Part shown: positions 13,590-22,087 of the stretch, piece after piece | Layout: each line of letters starts with the position of its first letter | Numbering within the stretch: the stretch's first letter is position 1 | NCBI GenBank assembly: GCA_015688915.1 | Contig: JAATGX010000177.1 | Coordinates: 1 to 27,268, forward strand | Reading direction: 5' to 3' | Origin: Desulfuromonadales bacterium | GTDB taxonomy: Bacteria > Desulfobacterota > Desulfuromonadia > Geobacterales > Pseudopelobacteraceae | Length of the DNA stretch: 27,268 nucleotides | Made by a program: the position numbers and the translations under genes | The notes under the pieces: generated by a model | Databases searched by the model: none | Told to the model about the DNA's origin: nothing | What the model saw: only the letters and a program-made list of their open reading frames with translations

Positions 13590-15275
13590 ATGGCTACGCG
13601 CATAAGCATTGACCCGGTCACAAGGATCGAGGGGCATCTGAGGGTTGACTGTGAAGTGGATAACGGCCATGTCATCAAGGCATGGGTATCGGGACAAATG
13701 TGGCGCGGGATAGAGTTGATATTGAAGGACAGGGACCCGCGCGAGGCATGGTTGTACACCCAGAGGATATGCGGGGTCTGCACGACCGTTCATGCGCTGG
13801 CCTCGGTCAGGGCGGTGGAGAATGCGCTCAACATGGAGATACCGCTCAACGCGCAGTATATCAGGAACATCATCTGCGCCGCCCATGCGATCCAGGACCA
13901 GATCGTGCATTGCTACCATCTGTCGGTACTGGACTGGGTGGATGTCACCTCCGCACTGAAGAATAACCCCAGGAAGGCGGTGGCCCTGGCGCAGAACACA
14001 TCCAGTTGGCACCTGAACAGCACCCAGGAATTCCAGGCGGTGCAGGACAGGTTGAAAAGCTTCGTGGGAACCAATCAATTGGGCATATTCGCGAACGGCT
14101 ACTGGGGGCATCCGGCCATGACCCTTTCGCCCGAAGCGAACCTGCTGGCCTTTGCCCATTATCTCCAGGCCCTGGAGGTCCAGCGCAAGGCGAGCATGAT
14201 CATCTCCATCCTGGGAGGAAAGACCCCCCATATTCAGAACCTGGCCGTGGGCGGCGTGGCCAATGCCATCAATCCGGACAGCCCTGCCACCCTTACCATG
14301 GAGCGGTTGCAATACGTGAAGACCCTGATCGACGAGTTGGGCGATTTCGTACACAACGTTTATTTCGCGGATGTGTGCGCGCTCGGCGCCTCTTATCGCG
14401 ATTGGACCTCCTACGGGGCCGGGGTGACCAACTACCTTTCGGTGCCGGAGTTTCCCATGGATACCAAGGAGACCCAGTTCGCCCATCCCGGTGGTTCCAT
14501 CCTCGCCGGGGACATGGGCCGTTTTCAGCCGATCAGGAGTTTTCAGGAGGAATACTTCAGGAAAGGGGTGCAGGAAAGTGTCAAGCACTCCTGGTACAAG
14601 GGGGATTGGACCCGCAATCCCTGGGAAGAGGATACTGAGCCGCACTATACGGATTTCCAGGAGGACGGCAAATACTCGTGGGTGAAGGCACCGACCTTTT
14701 ACGGCAAGCAGACCCAGGTGGGGCCGTTGGCCAATATCCTCTGCATGTATGCCGCCGGCCACGCACCCACCAGGAAGTACACGGACAAGGCCCTGGCCGC
14801 CATCTCCCAGAGCGGGATCGGCGCACTCCAGTCGACCATGGGCCGCCATGTGGCCAGGGGGATACGCACGGCAGTGATGCACGAGACCCTCCAAAGGCAG
14901 TGGCAGGCCCTCATGGACAACCTTGCCAAAGGAGACACGAAGACCTTCAACCGCCCGGAATTCCCGAAGGGTGAGGTGCGGGGCGCCGGTCTCCATGAGG
15001 CTCCACGGGGCGTGCTTTCCCACTGGGTCGTCATAAAGAACGCCAAGATCCACAACTACCAGGCGGTCGTCCCTTCCACCTGGAACTCCGGCCCGCGCAA
15101 TGGCCAGGACTCCCCCGGCCCCTACGAGGCTTCCCTGGTGGGCACTCCGGTTGCGGACCCGGAACGGCCGCTTGAGGTGTTGAGGACGGTGCATTCCTTT
15201 GACCCGTGCCTTGCATGCGCAATCCACGTGCTGGACAAGGATGCGGTTGAGATCGTGAAGGTCAGGGCGCTATAG
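13590..15275 (+). CDS. hybL: [NiFe] hydrogenase large subunit
   Basis: 561 aa, with GGAGGA 4 bases before the ATG. The N-terminal nickel site is RICGVCTTVH (C61, C64) and the C-terminal site is DPCLACAIH (C540, C543). All four Ni ligands are Cys, with no selenocysteine. The tail after His546 is 15 residues (VLDKDAVEIVKVRAL) and should be removed by a HybD/HybP-type protease once Ni is inserted. Other family marks are TRIEGHLR at the start and GGKTPHIQNLAVGG mid-protein. It has no signal peptide and is exported with the Tat-tagged small subunit. It is the last gene of the operon. No protease gene follows; the next gene is on the other strand. Confidence 0.97.
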   Translation: MATRISIDPVTRIEGHLRVDCEVDNGHVIKAWVSGQMWRGIELILKDRDPREAWLYTQRICGVCTTVHALASVRAVENALNMEIPLNAQYIRNIICAAHAIQDQIVHCYHLSVLDWVDVTSALKNNPRKAVALAQNTSSWHLNSTQEFQAVQDRLKSFVGTNQLGIFANGYWGHPAMTLSPEANLLAFAHYLQALEVQRKASMIISILGGKTPHIQNLAVGGVANAINPDSPATLTMERLQYVKTLIDELGDFVHNVYFADVCALGASYRDWTSYGAGVTNYLSVPEFPMDTKETQFAHPGGSILAGDMGRFQPIRSFQEEYFRKGVQESVKHSWYKGDWTRNPWEEDTEPHYTDFQEDGKYSWVKAPTFYGKQTQVGPLANILCMYAAGHAPTRKYTDKALAAISQSGIGALQSTMGRHVARGIRTAVMHETLQRQWQALMDNLAKGDTKTFNRPEFPKGEVRGAGLHEAPRGVLSHWVVIKNAKIHNYQAVVPSTWNSGPRNGQDSPGPYEASLVGTPVADPERPLEVLRTVHSFDPCLACAIHVLDKDAVEIVKVRAL

Positions 15276-15332
15276 GGAAGGTTTTTTTTCGATGACGGGA
15301 CGGGAGTTGCGTTAATTGTGTCTTCCGGAATC

Positions 15333-15362
15333 AAGAGGTTACGTCTGGCGGCGTAACCTCTT
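15333..15362 (+). terminator. Terminator of the hydrogenase operon
   Basis: AAGAGGTTACG and CGTAACCTCTT form a perfect 11-bp stem with an 8-nt loop, about 57 bp past hybL. A short T-rich tail (TTTGTT) follows. It could also act on the opposite strand for the converging ihfA transcript. Confidence 0.75.
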
Positions 15363-15373
15363 TGTTCGTAATT

Positions 15374-15400
15374 CCTTATCCACAGCTTTTGTGGATAAGG
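15374..15400. promoter_or_regulatory. Inverted pair of perfect DnaA boxes
   Basis: TTATCCACA (15376-15384) and its exact reverse complement TGTGGATAA (15390-15398) are separated by 5 bp within a 10-bp inverted repeat CCTTATCCAC/GTGGATAAGG. TTATCCACA is the strongest E. coli-type DnaA box. No T tract follows on either strand, so it is not an intrinsic terminator. It lies between the hybL terminator and the ihfA stop. Confidence 0.6.
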
Positions 15401-15520
15401 TATGCTGAGTCTGGGGATTACGCGCCGGAAGTGTGTGACAGTTGTGCAAATTGATCGGATTGCCTGGAAGATGGGCACTCGTTCCGTTGTCTCGGTGAAA
15501 CGTGAACCGCAACACTCGGT

Positions 15521-15802
15521 TTAATGTTCACCATTGGCTGCCGACCTCAAGCTGGGTGACGGTTTGAAGGTCAAGACCCTTCGGGCGGTGATGGTCATGT
15601 CCTCGCCAGTCTGGGGGTTACGCCCTTTCCGGTCATGTTTCTTTCTGACGGTGAACTTCCCGAATCCGGATATTTTGACATCCTCGCCCGTCTCCAGGGT
15701 ATCCTTCATGATGCTCAGGACGGATTCGACCAGGGCGGCACACTCCAGTCTCGTGCCGCCAATCTTCTTTTGAACCCTTTCAATAATGTCGGCTTTGGTC
15801 AC
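15521..15802 (-). CDS. ihfA: Integration host factor alpha-like (HU/IHF family) DNA-bending protein
   Basis: 93 aa. It starts at GTG (15800-15802) with GGGAGG 7 bases upstream. The family pattern is complete: TKADIIERVQ helix 1, the ALVESVLSIMKDTLETGEDVKI segment, SGFGKFTVRKK, then the DNA-contact arm GRNPQTGEDMTITARRV with the intercalating Pro, and the strand TFKPSPSL. ITARRVLTF and RNPQTGE place it closer to IHF-alpha than to HU. A short extra tail (RSAANGEH) ends the protein. It would bend DNA as a heterodimer with an IHF-beta encoded elsewhere. It lies 36 bp downstream of a small gene on the same strand. Confidence 0.9.
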   Translation of the reverse strand: MTKADIIERVQKKIGGTRLECAALVESVLSIMKDTLETGEDVKISGFGKFTVRKKHDRKGRNPQTGEDMTITARRVLTFKPSPSLRSAANGEH

Positions 15803-15838
15803 GTGTGCCCCTCCCGGAACTATGAATATGCCCGCGCC

Positions 15839-16090
15839 TTACAACCACTCCCACAAGCCGCGCGGGATCACCATGCGGATGGTATCCGGTTCAATGCTGG
15901 CCGATATCACCAGGTCACCCGCGGCATTAATGTACCACCTCTCATCATCAATGGTTACGACGTAGCTGAACCCCGTTCTCAGTCGAGCCGATGAGGCAAA
16001 CTCTCCCAAGGCATCCAGCCAATAGAGATGAAGAAAGGGATTGAGATCCACCTTTCCGGAAATGTCTTTCATCTGTTCATCATGAATCAT
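15839..16090 (-). CDS. Small protein of unknown function upstream of ihfA
   Basis: 83 aa if started at the ATG at 16088-16090 (MIHDEQMKDISGKVDLN), or 77 aa from 16072. No start has a strong SD. The composition looks like a real soluble protein: an alternating hydrophobic pattern (FSYVVTIDDERWYINAAGDLVISASI) consistent with beta strands and a short, aromatic C-terminus (IPRGLWEWL). I do not recognise a family. Its stop is 36 bp from the ihfA start on the same strand, so the two may share a transcript. Confidence 0.5.
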   Translation of the reverse strand: MIHDEQMKDISGKVDLNPFLHLYWLDALGEFASSARLRTGFSYVVTIDDERWYINAAGDLVISASIEPDTIRMVIPRGLWEWL

Positions 16091-16340
16091 GGAAACCCAC
16101 ATGCACAGGTGGATGAACTGTGCCCAAAACGCTTGAGATGTTCCCGCGGGCGGCCCGGGCCGGATCATTTTTCGAAAGTATACCTGCTGATGAAACTCTC
16201 CGCAACACGAACCTCAGGTGACGGCAATCGGGGTGTCCAACCTGCATGAGGCGCCAAGCGGGTCGCCACACGTTACATGGCGGCCGGGGAAGAATCAATT
16301 CAGTGGAAAAATTGCTTATGTTATGATATTTGAAAACTCA

Positions 16341-16352
16341 TTTTCATGAAAA
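16341..16352. promoter_or_regulatory. Palindrome upstream of the chemosensory operon
   Basis: TTTTCATGAAAA is a perfect 12-bp palindrome about 67 bp before the first gene. A weak -10-like TATGAT (16322-16327) lies just upstream. It is a candidate operator; no regulator is identified. The rest of 16091-16419 shows no gene. Confidence 0.35.
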
Positions 16353-16419
16353 TTATGGTGGATATCCTGTCCGAAAAGATGCTGCTGTGGATAATTCCCC
16401 ATCGCGTGAAGGTTAAGAG

Positions 16420-17787
16420 ATGGTACAGATCAGCCTGGCTAAGTTGATCAAAAAAAGGGAGTTTGCTCAGATACTCGACCTCATGGTTGATTCTCTGGAA
16501 AGCTCCATGATCATCGAAGATGACGAAGGAAAGCCCCTCATGGCCACCGTCGGGGCCGAGCGGCTTGGCAGATATCCGGTGAGTGTGGCCGGTGACGTCA
16601 TCGGATGGGTTAACGGCGATGAAAAGGTTGCGCCCATGGCCGCACTGCTCTCCTTTCTGGCAGAGTCGGAGGTCGAGAAGAGGAACCTGGCCGGCGAGAC
16701 GCTGAACAAATACAAGGAAATCACACTCCTGTACGATATTGTCGAAAAGGTCTCTTCCTGCCTGGATACGAAAGAGATTGCCCGGCTCGTGATTGAAGAG
16801 GCCCAAAGGGCTATCCGCCTGAGCAGCGTGTCGGTGTTTCTGCTGAACAGGGATACGGATGAACTGGAACTGATCGCACACCACGGACATGAGTTCGATA
16901 CCATGAGGGCGGTCAGCCGGAGTACCGGTCTTGCGGGCAGCGTCCTGGCCTCGGGGCGGGCGGAGATCGTCAATGATGTCCATGCCGATCCCCGGTTCGT
17001 CGACGGTTCCACCGGACTCAGTTCCCTCATGTGTGCCCCCCTCAAGGCAAAGGACAGGGTGGTCGGCGTGATAAAGCTGGGCAGCGGGCAGCCGGTCACC
17101 TATACCGCCGAAGACCTGAAGCTCTTCACCACCCTTGCTTCCCTCGCGGCGGTGGCCATGGAGAACGCCGGCCTCTACGAACAGTTGAAGGAGGCCTTCT
17201 ATACAACGGTCTACACCCTTGCGGAAACTATCGAGAAGCGGGATCCCTACACGGGAAACCACACCAAGCGGGTCATGGAATACAGCAGCGCCATAGGAAA
17301 AACCCTCGGGCTTACCGAGGAGGACATGTCCCGGCTCAAACTGGCGGCCGTGCTCCACGACATCGGCAAGATCGGCGTCCGGGACAGCGTCCTTCTCAAG
17401 GAGTCGAGCCTGACGGATGAGGAGTTCGAACAGATCAAGAAGCACGCGGTCTATGGTGAGGAGATCATTGCCGGCATTTCCCAACTGAGGAGCGCCATCT
17501 CGGGAGTCAAGCAACACCACGAGAAATATGACGGGCGGGGATATCCCGATGGGCTGAGGGGAGAGGAGATCGACATCACCGCGAGGATCATCGCCGTGGC
17601 CGATTCCTTCGATGCCATGACCACGAACAGGCCCTACCGGCAAGGATTGAGCCTGGAAGCCGCCTTTGAGGAATTGAGAAAATATTCAGGGTCGCAGTTC
17701 GACCCCGGGATAGTGGAGGCCTTCTTTGCCTCGGATGTGATGGAGGCGTTTTTCGCGGCGAATTCGCGGAAGAAAATCATTCTCTGA
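16420..17787 (+). CDS. GAF-HD-GYP protein, predicted c-di-GMP phosphodiesterase
   Basis: 455 aa, with AAGG 7 bases before the ATG. Residues 1-95 are an N-terminal region without a clear family. Residues about 105-252 are a GAF domain. Residues about 258-445 are an HD-GYP domain with HDIGKIG (H313-D314), the later metal-binding HHEKYDGRGYPDGL (366-379) and the family end VADSFDAMTTNRPYR. All key metal ligands and the GYP motif are present, so it should hydrolyse c-di-GMP (to pGpG or GMP). It has no TM segment. It heads the operon, and the next gene (CheY) starts 21 bp later, which suggests that c-di-GMP breakdown is an output or a co-input of this pathway. Confidence 0.93.
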   Translation: MVQISLAKLIKKREFAQILDLMVDSLESSMIIEDDEGKPLMATVGAERLGRYPVSVAGDVIGWVNGDEKVAPMAALLSFLAESEVEKRNLAGETLNKYKEITLLYDIVEKVSSCLDTKEIARLVIEEAQRAIRLSSVSVFLLNRDTDELELIAHHGHEFDTMRAVSRSTGLAGSVLASGRAEIVNDVHADPRFVDGSTGLSSLMCAPLKAKDRVVGVIKLGSGQPVTYTAEDLKLFTTLASLAAVAMENAGLYEQLKEAFYTTVYTLAETIEKRDPYTGNHTKRVMEYSSAIGKTLGLTEEDMSRLKLAAVLHDIGKIGVRDSVLLKESSLTDEEFEQIKKHAVYGEEIIAGISQLRSAISGVKQHHEKYDGRGYPDGLRGEEIDITARIIAVADSFDAMTTNRPYRQGLSLEAAFEELRKYSGSQFDPGIVEAFFASDVMEAFFAANSRKKIIL

Positions 17788-17808
17788 TTGATCCTGGCGG
17801 AGGGATAT

Positions 17809-18189
17809 ATGCCAAAGGTATTGATTGTCGACGACGAATCCTTCATCCGGTTTCTGCTTGAGCAAACCCTCGAAGAACTGGAGGATGAGGGGGTGGAGCT
17901 GATCAGCGCCGATAATGGGGAAACTGCCCTTGAAATCATCAAGGCGGAAATCCCTGATATCGTCTTTCTCGATGTGATGATGCCGAAGATGAACGGGTTT
18001 GATGTCTGCAACACGGTCAAGAACGAGCTCTGCATGCGTGGCGTGTACATCGTCCTGCTCACCGCCAAGGGGCAGGAATTCGACAAACAAAAGGGCATCG
18101 ATGCCGGCGCTGACGTCTATATGACAAAGCCGTTCAACCCCGACGACGTGCTGGCGAAGGCAAAGGAAGTTCTTGCAATGAAGGCGTGA
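17809..18189 (+). CDS. CheY-like single-domain response regulator
   Basis: 126 aa from the ATG at 17809, with GGAGG 5 bases upstream. A stand-alone receiver: acidic pair in VDDE, phospho-acceptor D55 in FLDVMMPKMNG, Thr in LLTAKG and K107 in TKPF. No output domain follows, so it acts by binding a partner. It may be phosphorylated by the CheA at the end of the operon or by the adjacent REC-kinase. It lies between the HD-GYP and the kinase. Confidence 0.93.
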   Translation: MPKVLIVDDESFIRFLLEQTLEELEDEGVELISADNGETALEIIKAEIPDIVFLDVMMPKMNGFDVCNTVKNELCMRGVYIVLLTAKGQEFDKQKGIDAGADVYMTKPFNPDDVLAKAKEVLAMKA

Positions 18190-18247
18190 GCGAACCCGAT
18201 CGCGGCGGGCCCTGGTGAAGGCCGGGGCGCGTTGGCGGAGGCTGACC

Positions 18248-19834
18248 ATGGCGGCTGCATCGATAAAGATACTGGTAGTGGATGATGACGCCTTTGTCCG
18301 GGAAATGCTCGCGTCGATCCTCGAAGCTGGCGGTTATCTGGTGGAAACCGCGGAAAACGGCCTGGCCGCCATCGATACCTACATCGCCGACCCAAGCATT
18401 TCCCTGATCGTCTCGGACGTCACCATGCCGGGAATGGACGGGGTGCAACTGATCAAGGAGCTGCGCGGGAAAAACCTGGATGTGCCGATTATCATGGTCA
18501 CCAGCGTGAGCAGCATATCGGTGGCGGTTGAGGCCTTGAGCAGCGGGGCAATCGATTATGTGCTCAAGGACGAGGGCATACAGGAAACCATCACGATCAC
18601 CGTCAAGAGAGCGCTCGAAAAACACCAGTTGAAACTGCAGAACATCCAGCTCGTAGCCGACCTCGCCGCCAAGACCACGGAACTGGAAGACACCCTTTCC
18701 TACCTCACCGCCATCATCAACAACATGCCCGACGGCTTGCTCGTCACCAACGCCCAGAGGCTCATAACGCTCGCCAATCCCGCGCTTGGCAGGATGTTCG
18801 GGGTGAAGGACTCAGAGCTCGCCGGCAAGGCCTGCCGGGACGCATTCAGCACTAACCTGGCGCCGCTGATCGAAAGGAACGGTTCGACATCAGAGCCATC
18901 CTGTACCGCCCAGGTGGAGTTGCAGGGGGGGAGGACCGGATCGGCCGTCAGTGCGGCGATTCTCAAGAAGCAGGCGTCATCGGGCAAGTCGGACGAATTC
19001 ATCGGCAATATCGTAATCGTGCGCGATGTAACGTCCGAAAAAGAGATCGAGCGGATGAAAGACGACTTTATCTCCACCGTCTCCCATGAACTCAGGACCC
19101 CGCTGACCTCGGTGCTGGGGTTCACGAAGATCATCAGGAAAAAACTCGAAGAGGTCGTTTTTCCCCAGCTTCCCGCCGGTGACGCCAAAACGGAACGCAC
19201 GGTCCGCCAGGTAAGTGAAAATATCAAAATCATCATTTCCGAAGGGGAACGGCTCACCGAGCTGATCAACGACGTGCTCGATCTTTCGAAGCTGGAGGCG
19301 GGAAAGATCGACTGGAAGATGTACCCGGCCACGGTGCCGGAAATCCTCGACCAGGCGATTGCGGCCATGGCGTCGCTCTTCGAGAACAAAGGCCTGCCCC
19401 TGGTCAGGGACATTGCTCCTGAGCTCCCCCCGGTATCCTGCGACAGGAACAGGATAATCCAGGTAGTGATCAATCTCCTGTCCAATGCCCTGAAATTCAC
19501 CGACACCGGTTCGGTCACGGTTGTGGCGCGGAGAGGCTGCGATAGGGGCGGCCCCGCCGCCGGCAATCGGGATGCTATCACGGTTTCGATCGTCGATACC
19601 GGGGTCGGCATTGCTGAAAAAGACCGCGGGGAGGTCTTTGAAAAATTCAAGCAGGTGGGCGATACCCTGACCGACCGACCCAAGGGTACCGGCCTGGGAC
19701 TCCCCATCTGCAAGCAGATTGTGGAGTATCATGGCGGTTCCATCTGGATGGAGAGCCGTCCGGGTGAGGGGAGCACCTTTTCGTTTGCCCTGCCCGGGGT
19801 GTCTCCGGACAGCGCACCCGCCACGGAAAAGTGA
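18248..19834 (+). CDS. REC-PAS-histidine kinase (hybrid sensor with N-terminal receiver)
   Basis: 528 aa from the ATG at 18248, with GGAGG 6 bases upstream. Residues 5-120 are a receiver (VDDD, D57 in VSDVTMPGMDG, K107). A helical linker is followed by a PAS domain (about 148-265, AIINNMPDGLLVTNAQRLI). HisKA has VSHELRTPL with H280. HATPase_c has NLLSNALKF (N box), DTGVGIAEKD (G1) and GTGLGLPICKQ (G2). It has no TM helices, so it is cytosolic. A receiver placed before the kinase suggests that phosphoryl input from CheA or another kinase controls this kinase. Its target regulator is not encoded next to it, except possibly the CheY upstream. Confidence 0.93.
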   Translation: MAAASIKILVVDDDAFVREMLASILEAGGYLVETAENGLAAIDTYIADPSISLIVSDVTMPGMDGVQLIKELRGKNLDVPIIMVTSVSSISVAVEALSSGAIDYVLKDEGIQETITITVKRALEKHQLKLQNIQLVADLAAKTTELEDTLSYLTAIINNMPDGLLVTNAQRLITLANPALGRMFGVKDSELAGKACRDAFSTNLAPLIERNGSTSEPSCTAQVELQGGRTGSAVSAAILKKQASSGKSDEFIGNIVIVRDVTSEKEIERMKDDFISTVSHELRTPLTSVLGFTKIIRKKLEEVVFPQLPAGDAKTERTVRQVSENIKIIISEGERLTELINDVLDLSKLEAGKIDWKMYPATVPEILDQAIAAMASLFENKGLPLVRDIAPELPPVSCDRNRIIQVVINLLSNALKFTDTGSVTVVARRGCDRGGPAAGNRDAITVSIVDTGVGIAEKDRGEVFEKFKQVGDTLTDRPKGTGLGLPICKQIVEYHGGSIWMESRPGEGSTFSFALPGVSPDSAPATEK

Positions 19835-19877
19835 TTCAATAACGTTCCTCCGGGACAGGGCCGAGGAGAAGCCGGGT

Positions 19878-20396
19878 ATGACAACATCCGATGAACAACT
19901 GAAAAGCGAACTGATCCTGAACGAACTGAAACGGCAGCAGCGCGCGCAGGAGGTCGTTGATGTGGAAGAGGAGCGAGTCAAGATCGTCATCTTCACCTCC
20001 GGAGGGAATCGCTATGCGTTTTACGGCGCAAACATCAGCGAGATCCTGCCGGCCTGCGAGATCTCATGGGTGCCGGGCCTTCCCGGGTATCTTCCCGGCC
20101 TCATCAACGTGCGCGGGGATATCGAGTCGGTCATCGACATCCGTTATTTTCTGGGAGAGGAACGGGCAGACCCCCACAAGGGGCATATTGCCATGGCGGT
20201 ATGGGGAGATTTTCACTCCGGCGTCATGATCGATTCCATTGAGGATGTGGTGGATGTCCCGGTCAGTACGATCGAACCTCCCCTGACGACGCTCGGCGGC
20301 GCGGCCCGCGACCTGGTTGCCGGAGAGATCAGGTATGGCGGTGAGACGGTAACCCTGCTGGACATCGGGAAACTGTCGGCCAAGATAACGCTATGA
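19878..20396 (+). CDS. cheW: CheW-like coupling protein
   Basis: 172 aa from the ATG at 19878, with GAGGAGAAG upstream. An N-terminal helical stretch of about 35 residues precedes the CheW domain (KIVIFTSGGNRYAFYGANISEIL, VPGLPGYLPGLINVRGDIESVIDIRYFLG). The LINVRG core is the standard CheA/MCP coupling motif. A predicted coiled helix at the start is longer than in E. coli CheW. It overlaps the next gene by 4 bp (ATGA). Confidence 0.92.
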   Translation: MTTSDEQLKSELILNELKRQQRAQEVVDVEEERVKIVIFTSGGNRYAFYGANISEILPACEISWVPGLPGYLPGLINVRGDIESVIDIRYFLGEERADPHKGHIAMAVWGDFHSGVMIDSIEDVVDVPVSTIEPPLTTLGGAARDLVAGEIRYGGETVTLLDIGKLSAKITL

Positions 20397-20833
20397 ATGG
20401 TGCGGGGGACACGCTCGGCCCCTGTGGCCTCAATCTGCTCCTCTTTTCGGTCGCGGGGGTCCATTTCGGTGTGGATGCGGACCAGGTGGAAGGGACGTTC
20501 GCGTGCCAGGGTGAAGCGTCCGCCAACCTGCTCTGGTTTCACCGGGAGATGGGGTACGGTGACGACGCGATCATCTATACCGCGCCTGTCGTAATCGGCA
20601 TCAAAACGGGGAAATCGCAGGACTACCGGGTAGTCATCGACAGGATGGAGGATATCGCCGGAATCGCCGTGAAGGAAATTCACCCGTTTCCCCCCCTGAT
20701 GGAACCGTTCGCCCTGCGCAACGGGATGTGGGGAATCGTGGTCAAGGGCGACCGGATGATCATACTGGTGGACTTTCTCCGCCTGTTGGAAAATAGAAGG
20801 GCGCCGGATGCCCTGGTGGAGGTGCACGCATGA
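20393..20833 (+). CDS. Divergent CheW-domain protein
   Basis: 146 aa. It starts within the previous stop (ATGA overlap), which shows translational coupling. A CheW fold is suggested by LNLLLFSVAGVHFGVDADQVEG and the late KGDRMIILVDFLRLLE. The central NVRG-type loop that contacts CheA is missing, replaced by VIGIKTGKSQDYRVVIDRMED. It may be a modified coupler or a regulator of coupling, by analogy with FrzB of Myxococcus, which also sits beside a normal CheW (FrzA). Its stop overlaps the next gene's ATG. Confidence 0.75.
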   Translation: MNGAGDTLGPCGLNLLLFSVAGVHFGVDADQVEGTFACQGEASANLLWFHREMGYGDDAIIYTAPVVIGIKTGKSQDYRVVIDRMEDIAGIAVKEIHPFPPLMEPFALRNGMWGIVVKGDRMIILVDFLRLLENRRAPDALVEVHA

Positions 20834-22038
20834 TGCTGTTCAAGCCGGCCATTCTGCTGATGAAACAACTTCCCTATTCCCGCAAGATAGTTGTTGTGGG
20901 TAGTTTCCTCTGCATCCCCATAGTCCTGCTCGCCACGCTCCTCATTACGGGCGCGGCAGCCCAAACGTGCCTGGTTCTTTCCCTTGGTGCGTTGTTGCTG
21001 GGCGTCTATCTGAATATCGGCTGTTTCCTGTCCGTTCGCGATGGGATCCACTCCGTGCGGGACGTGGCCGCCAGGGTGGCCAAGGGCGATCTGACCGCGG
21101 AGGCACCGCTGCTGTTCCATGACGAGCTGGGGGAAATGGCGGGCATGTTCAATTGCATGACCGAGAATCTGCGACAGATGATCATTGCGCTCAGCAACGT
21201 GACCGACAAGGTCTACTCCTTTGCCGGGAGGCTGTCGGCCAGTGTTGAGCAGCAGGCCGGATTTTCCGGTCAGCTCTCCAGTTCGGTGACGGAAATCTCC
21301 ACCACCATGGAGGAGTTTTCCTCGACAGCCGGACAGATTGCCAATCACAGCCACGACGTGGTGGATATCGCCGACCGGACCCTCCAGTGCACCAAAAACG
21401 GCGCGTCCGGGGTTGAAACCCTCGCCATCAAGATGAACGACATCAGCCTCGACAACGAGACCAATCTCCGCGAGATCGTGGAGTTGGGGCGGAAATCGAA
21501 AGAGATCACCAAGATCATGGAGATCATCGGCACTATCGCCAACCAGACCAAGCTGATCGCCTTCAATGCGGCACTGGAAGCGGCCAGCGCCGGGGAGGCC
21601 GGAAAGCGCTTCGGGGTGGTGGCGGTGGAAATCAGGCGCTTGGCGGACAGTGTCGTGGAGTCGGCCGGCGCCACCGAAGGAAAGATCACCGAGATCATGG
21701 ATGCGGTCAACCGCCTCGTGATCGCCTCGGAAAAGGGTTCCAAGGGTATCCGAGAGGGATTGGACTACTCGGGGCGGACCATGGAGATGCTCTGCGATGT
21801 GGTTGATGGGGCCACGGCCACCAGCGATGCCGCCAGGCAGATCTCCCTTTCAACCCAGCAGCAACTGATGGCCAGCAGCCAGGTTGTCACCGCGTTGCGC
21901 GACATCCAGGAGGGGGCGCGGCATTCGTCCATGTCCATCCAGCAGATCAATACCATCGGCAAGGATCTCATGGTCTTGTCCAGCGACCTGAAGGGGATCA
22001 TGGGGCGCTTCATGCTGGATGTTTCCTCAAACATCTGA
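20830..22038 (+). CDS. Methyl-accepting chemotaxis protein without a sensor domain
   Basis: 402 aa, overlapping the upstream gene by 4 bp (ATGA). Two TM helices at about 19-41 and 46-66 are separated by only a few residues, so there is no periplasmic sensor. A HAMP domain (about 67-120) and a signalling hairpin to the C-terminus follow. The tip near residues 237-262 reads NQTKLIAFNAALEAASAGEA, not the common QTNLLALNAAIEAARAGE. There is no C-terminal pentapeptide for CheR docking. It may sense the membrane or cytoplasm, or be a structural partner of the second MCP, with which it shares a long stretch of very similar sequence. Confidence 0.92.
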   Translation: MMLFKPAILLMKQLPYSRKIVVVGSFLCIPIVLLATLLITGAAAQTCLVLSLGALLLGVYLNIGCFLSVRDGIHSVRDVAARVAKGDLTAEAPLLFHDELGEMAGMFNCMTENLRQMIIALSNVTDKVYSFAGRLSASVEQQAGFSGQLSSSVTEISTTMEEFSSTAGQIANHSHDVVDIADRTLQCTKNGASGVETLAIKMNDISLDNETNLREIVELGRKSKEITKIMEIIGTIANQTKLIAFNAALEAASAGEAGKRFGVVAVEIRRLADSVVESAGATEGKITEIMDAVNRLVIASEKGSKGIREGLDYSGRTMEMLCDVVDGATATSDAARQISLSTQQQLMASSQVVTALRDIQEGARHSSMSIQQINTIGKDLMVLSSDLKGIMGRFMLDVSSNI

Positions 22039-22087
22039 CGGGCTGCGGGTCGTTTATTCGTCTCGACTGTTCGACAAGGGGGGCACA

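Noticed and set aside
11004..15227. Long minus-strand frames opposite the hydrogenase genes
   Set aside because: They are GC-driven shadows of strongly supported genes, with no SD and low-complexity composition.
15374..15400. Palindrome as an intrinsic terminator of hyb or ihfA
   Set aside because: No T tract on either strand, and a better terminator lies at 15333-15362.
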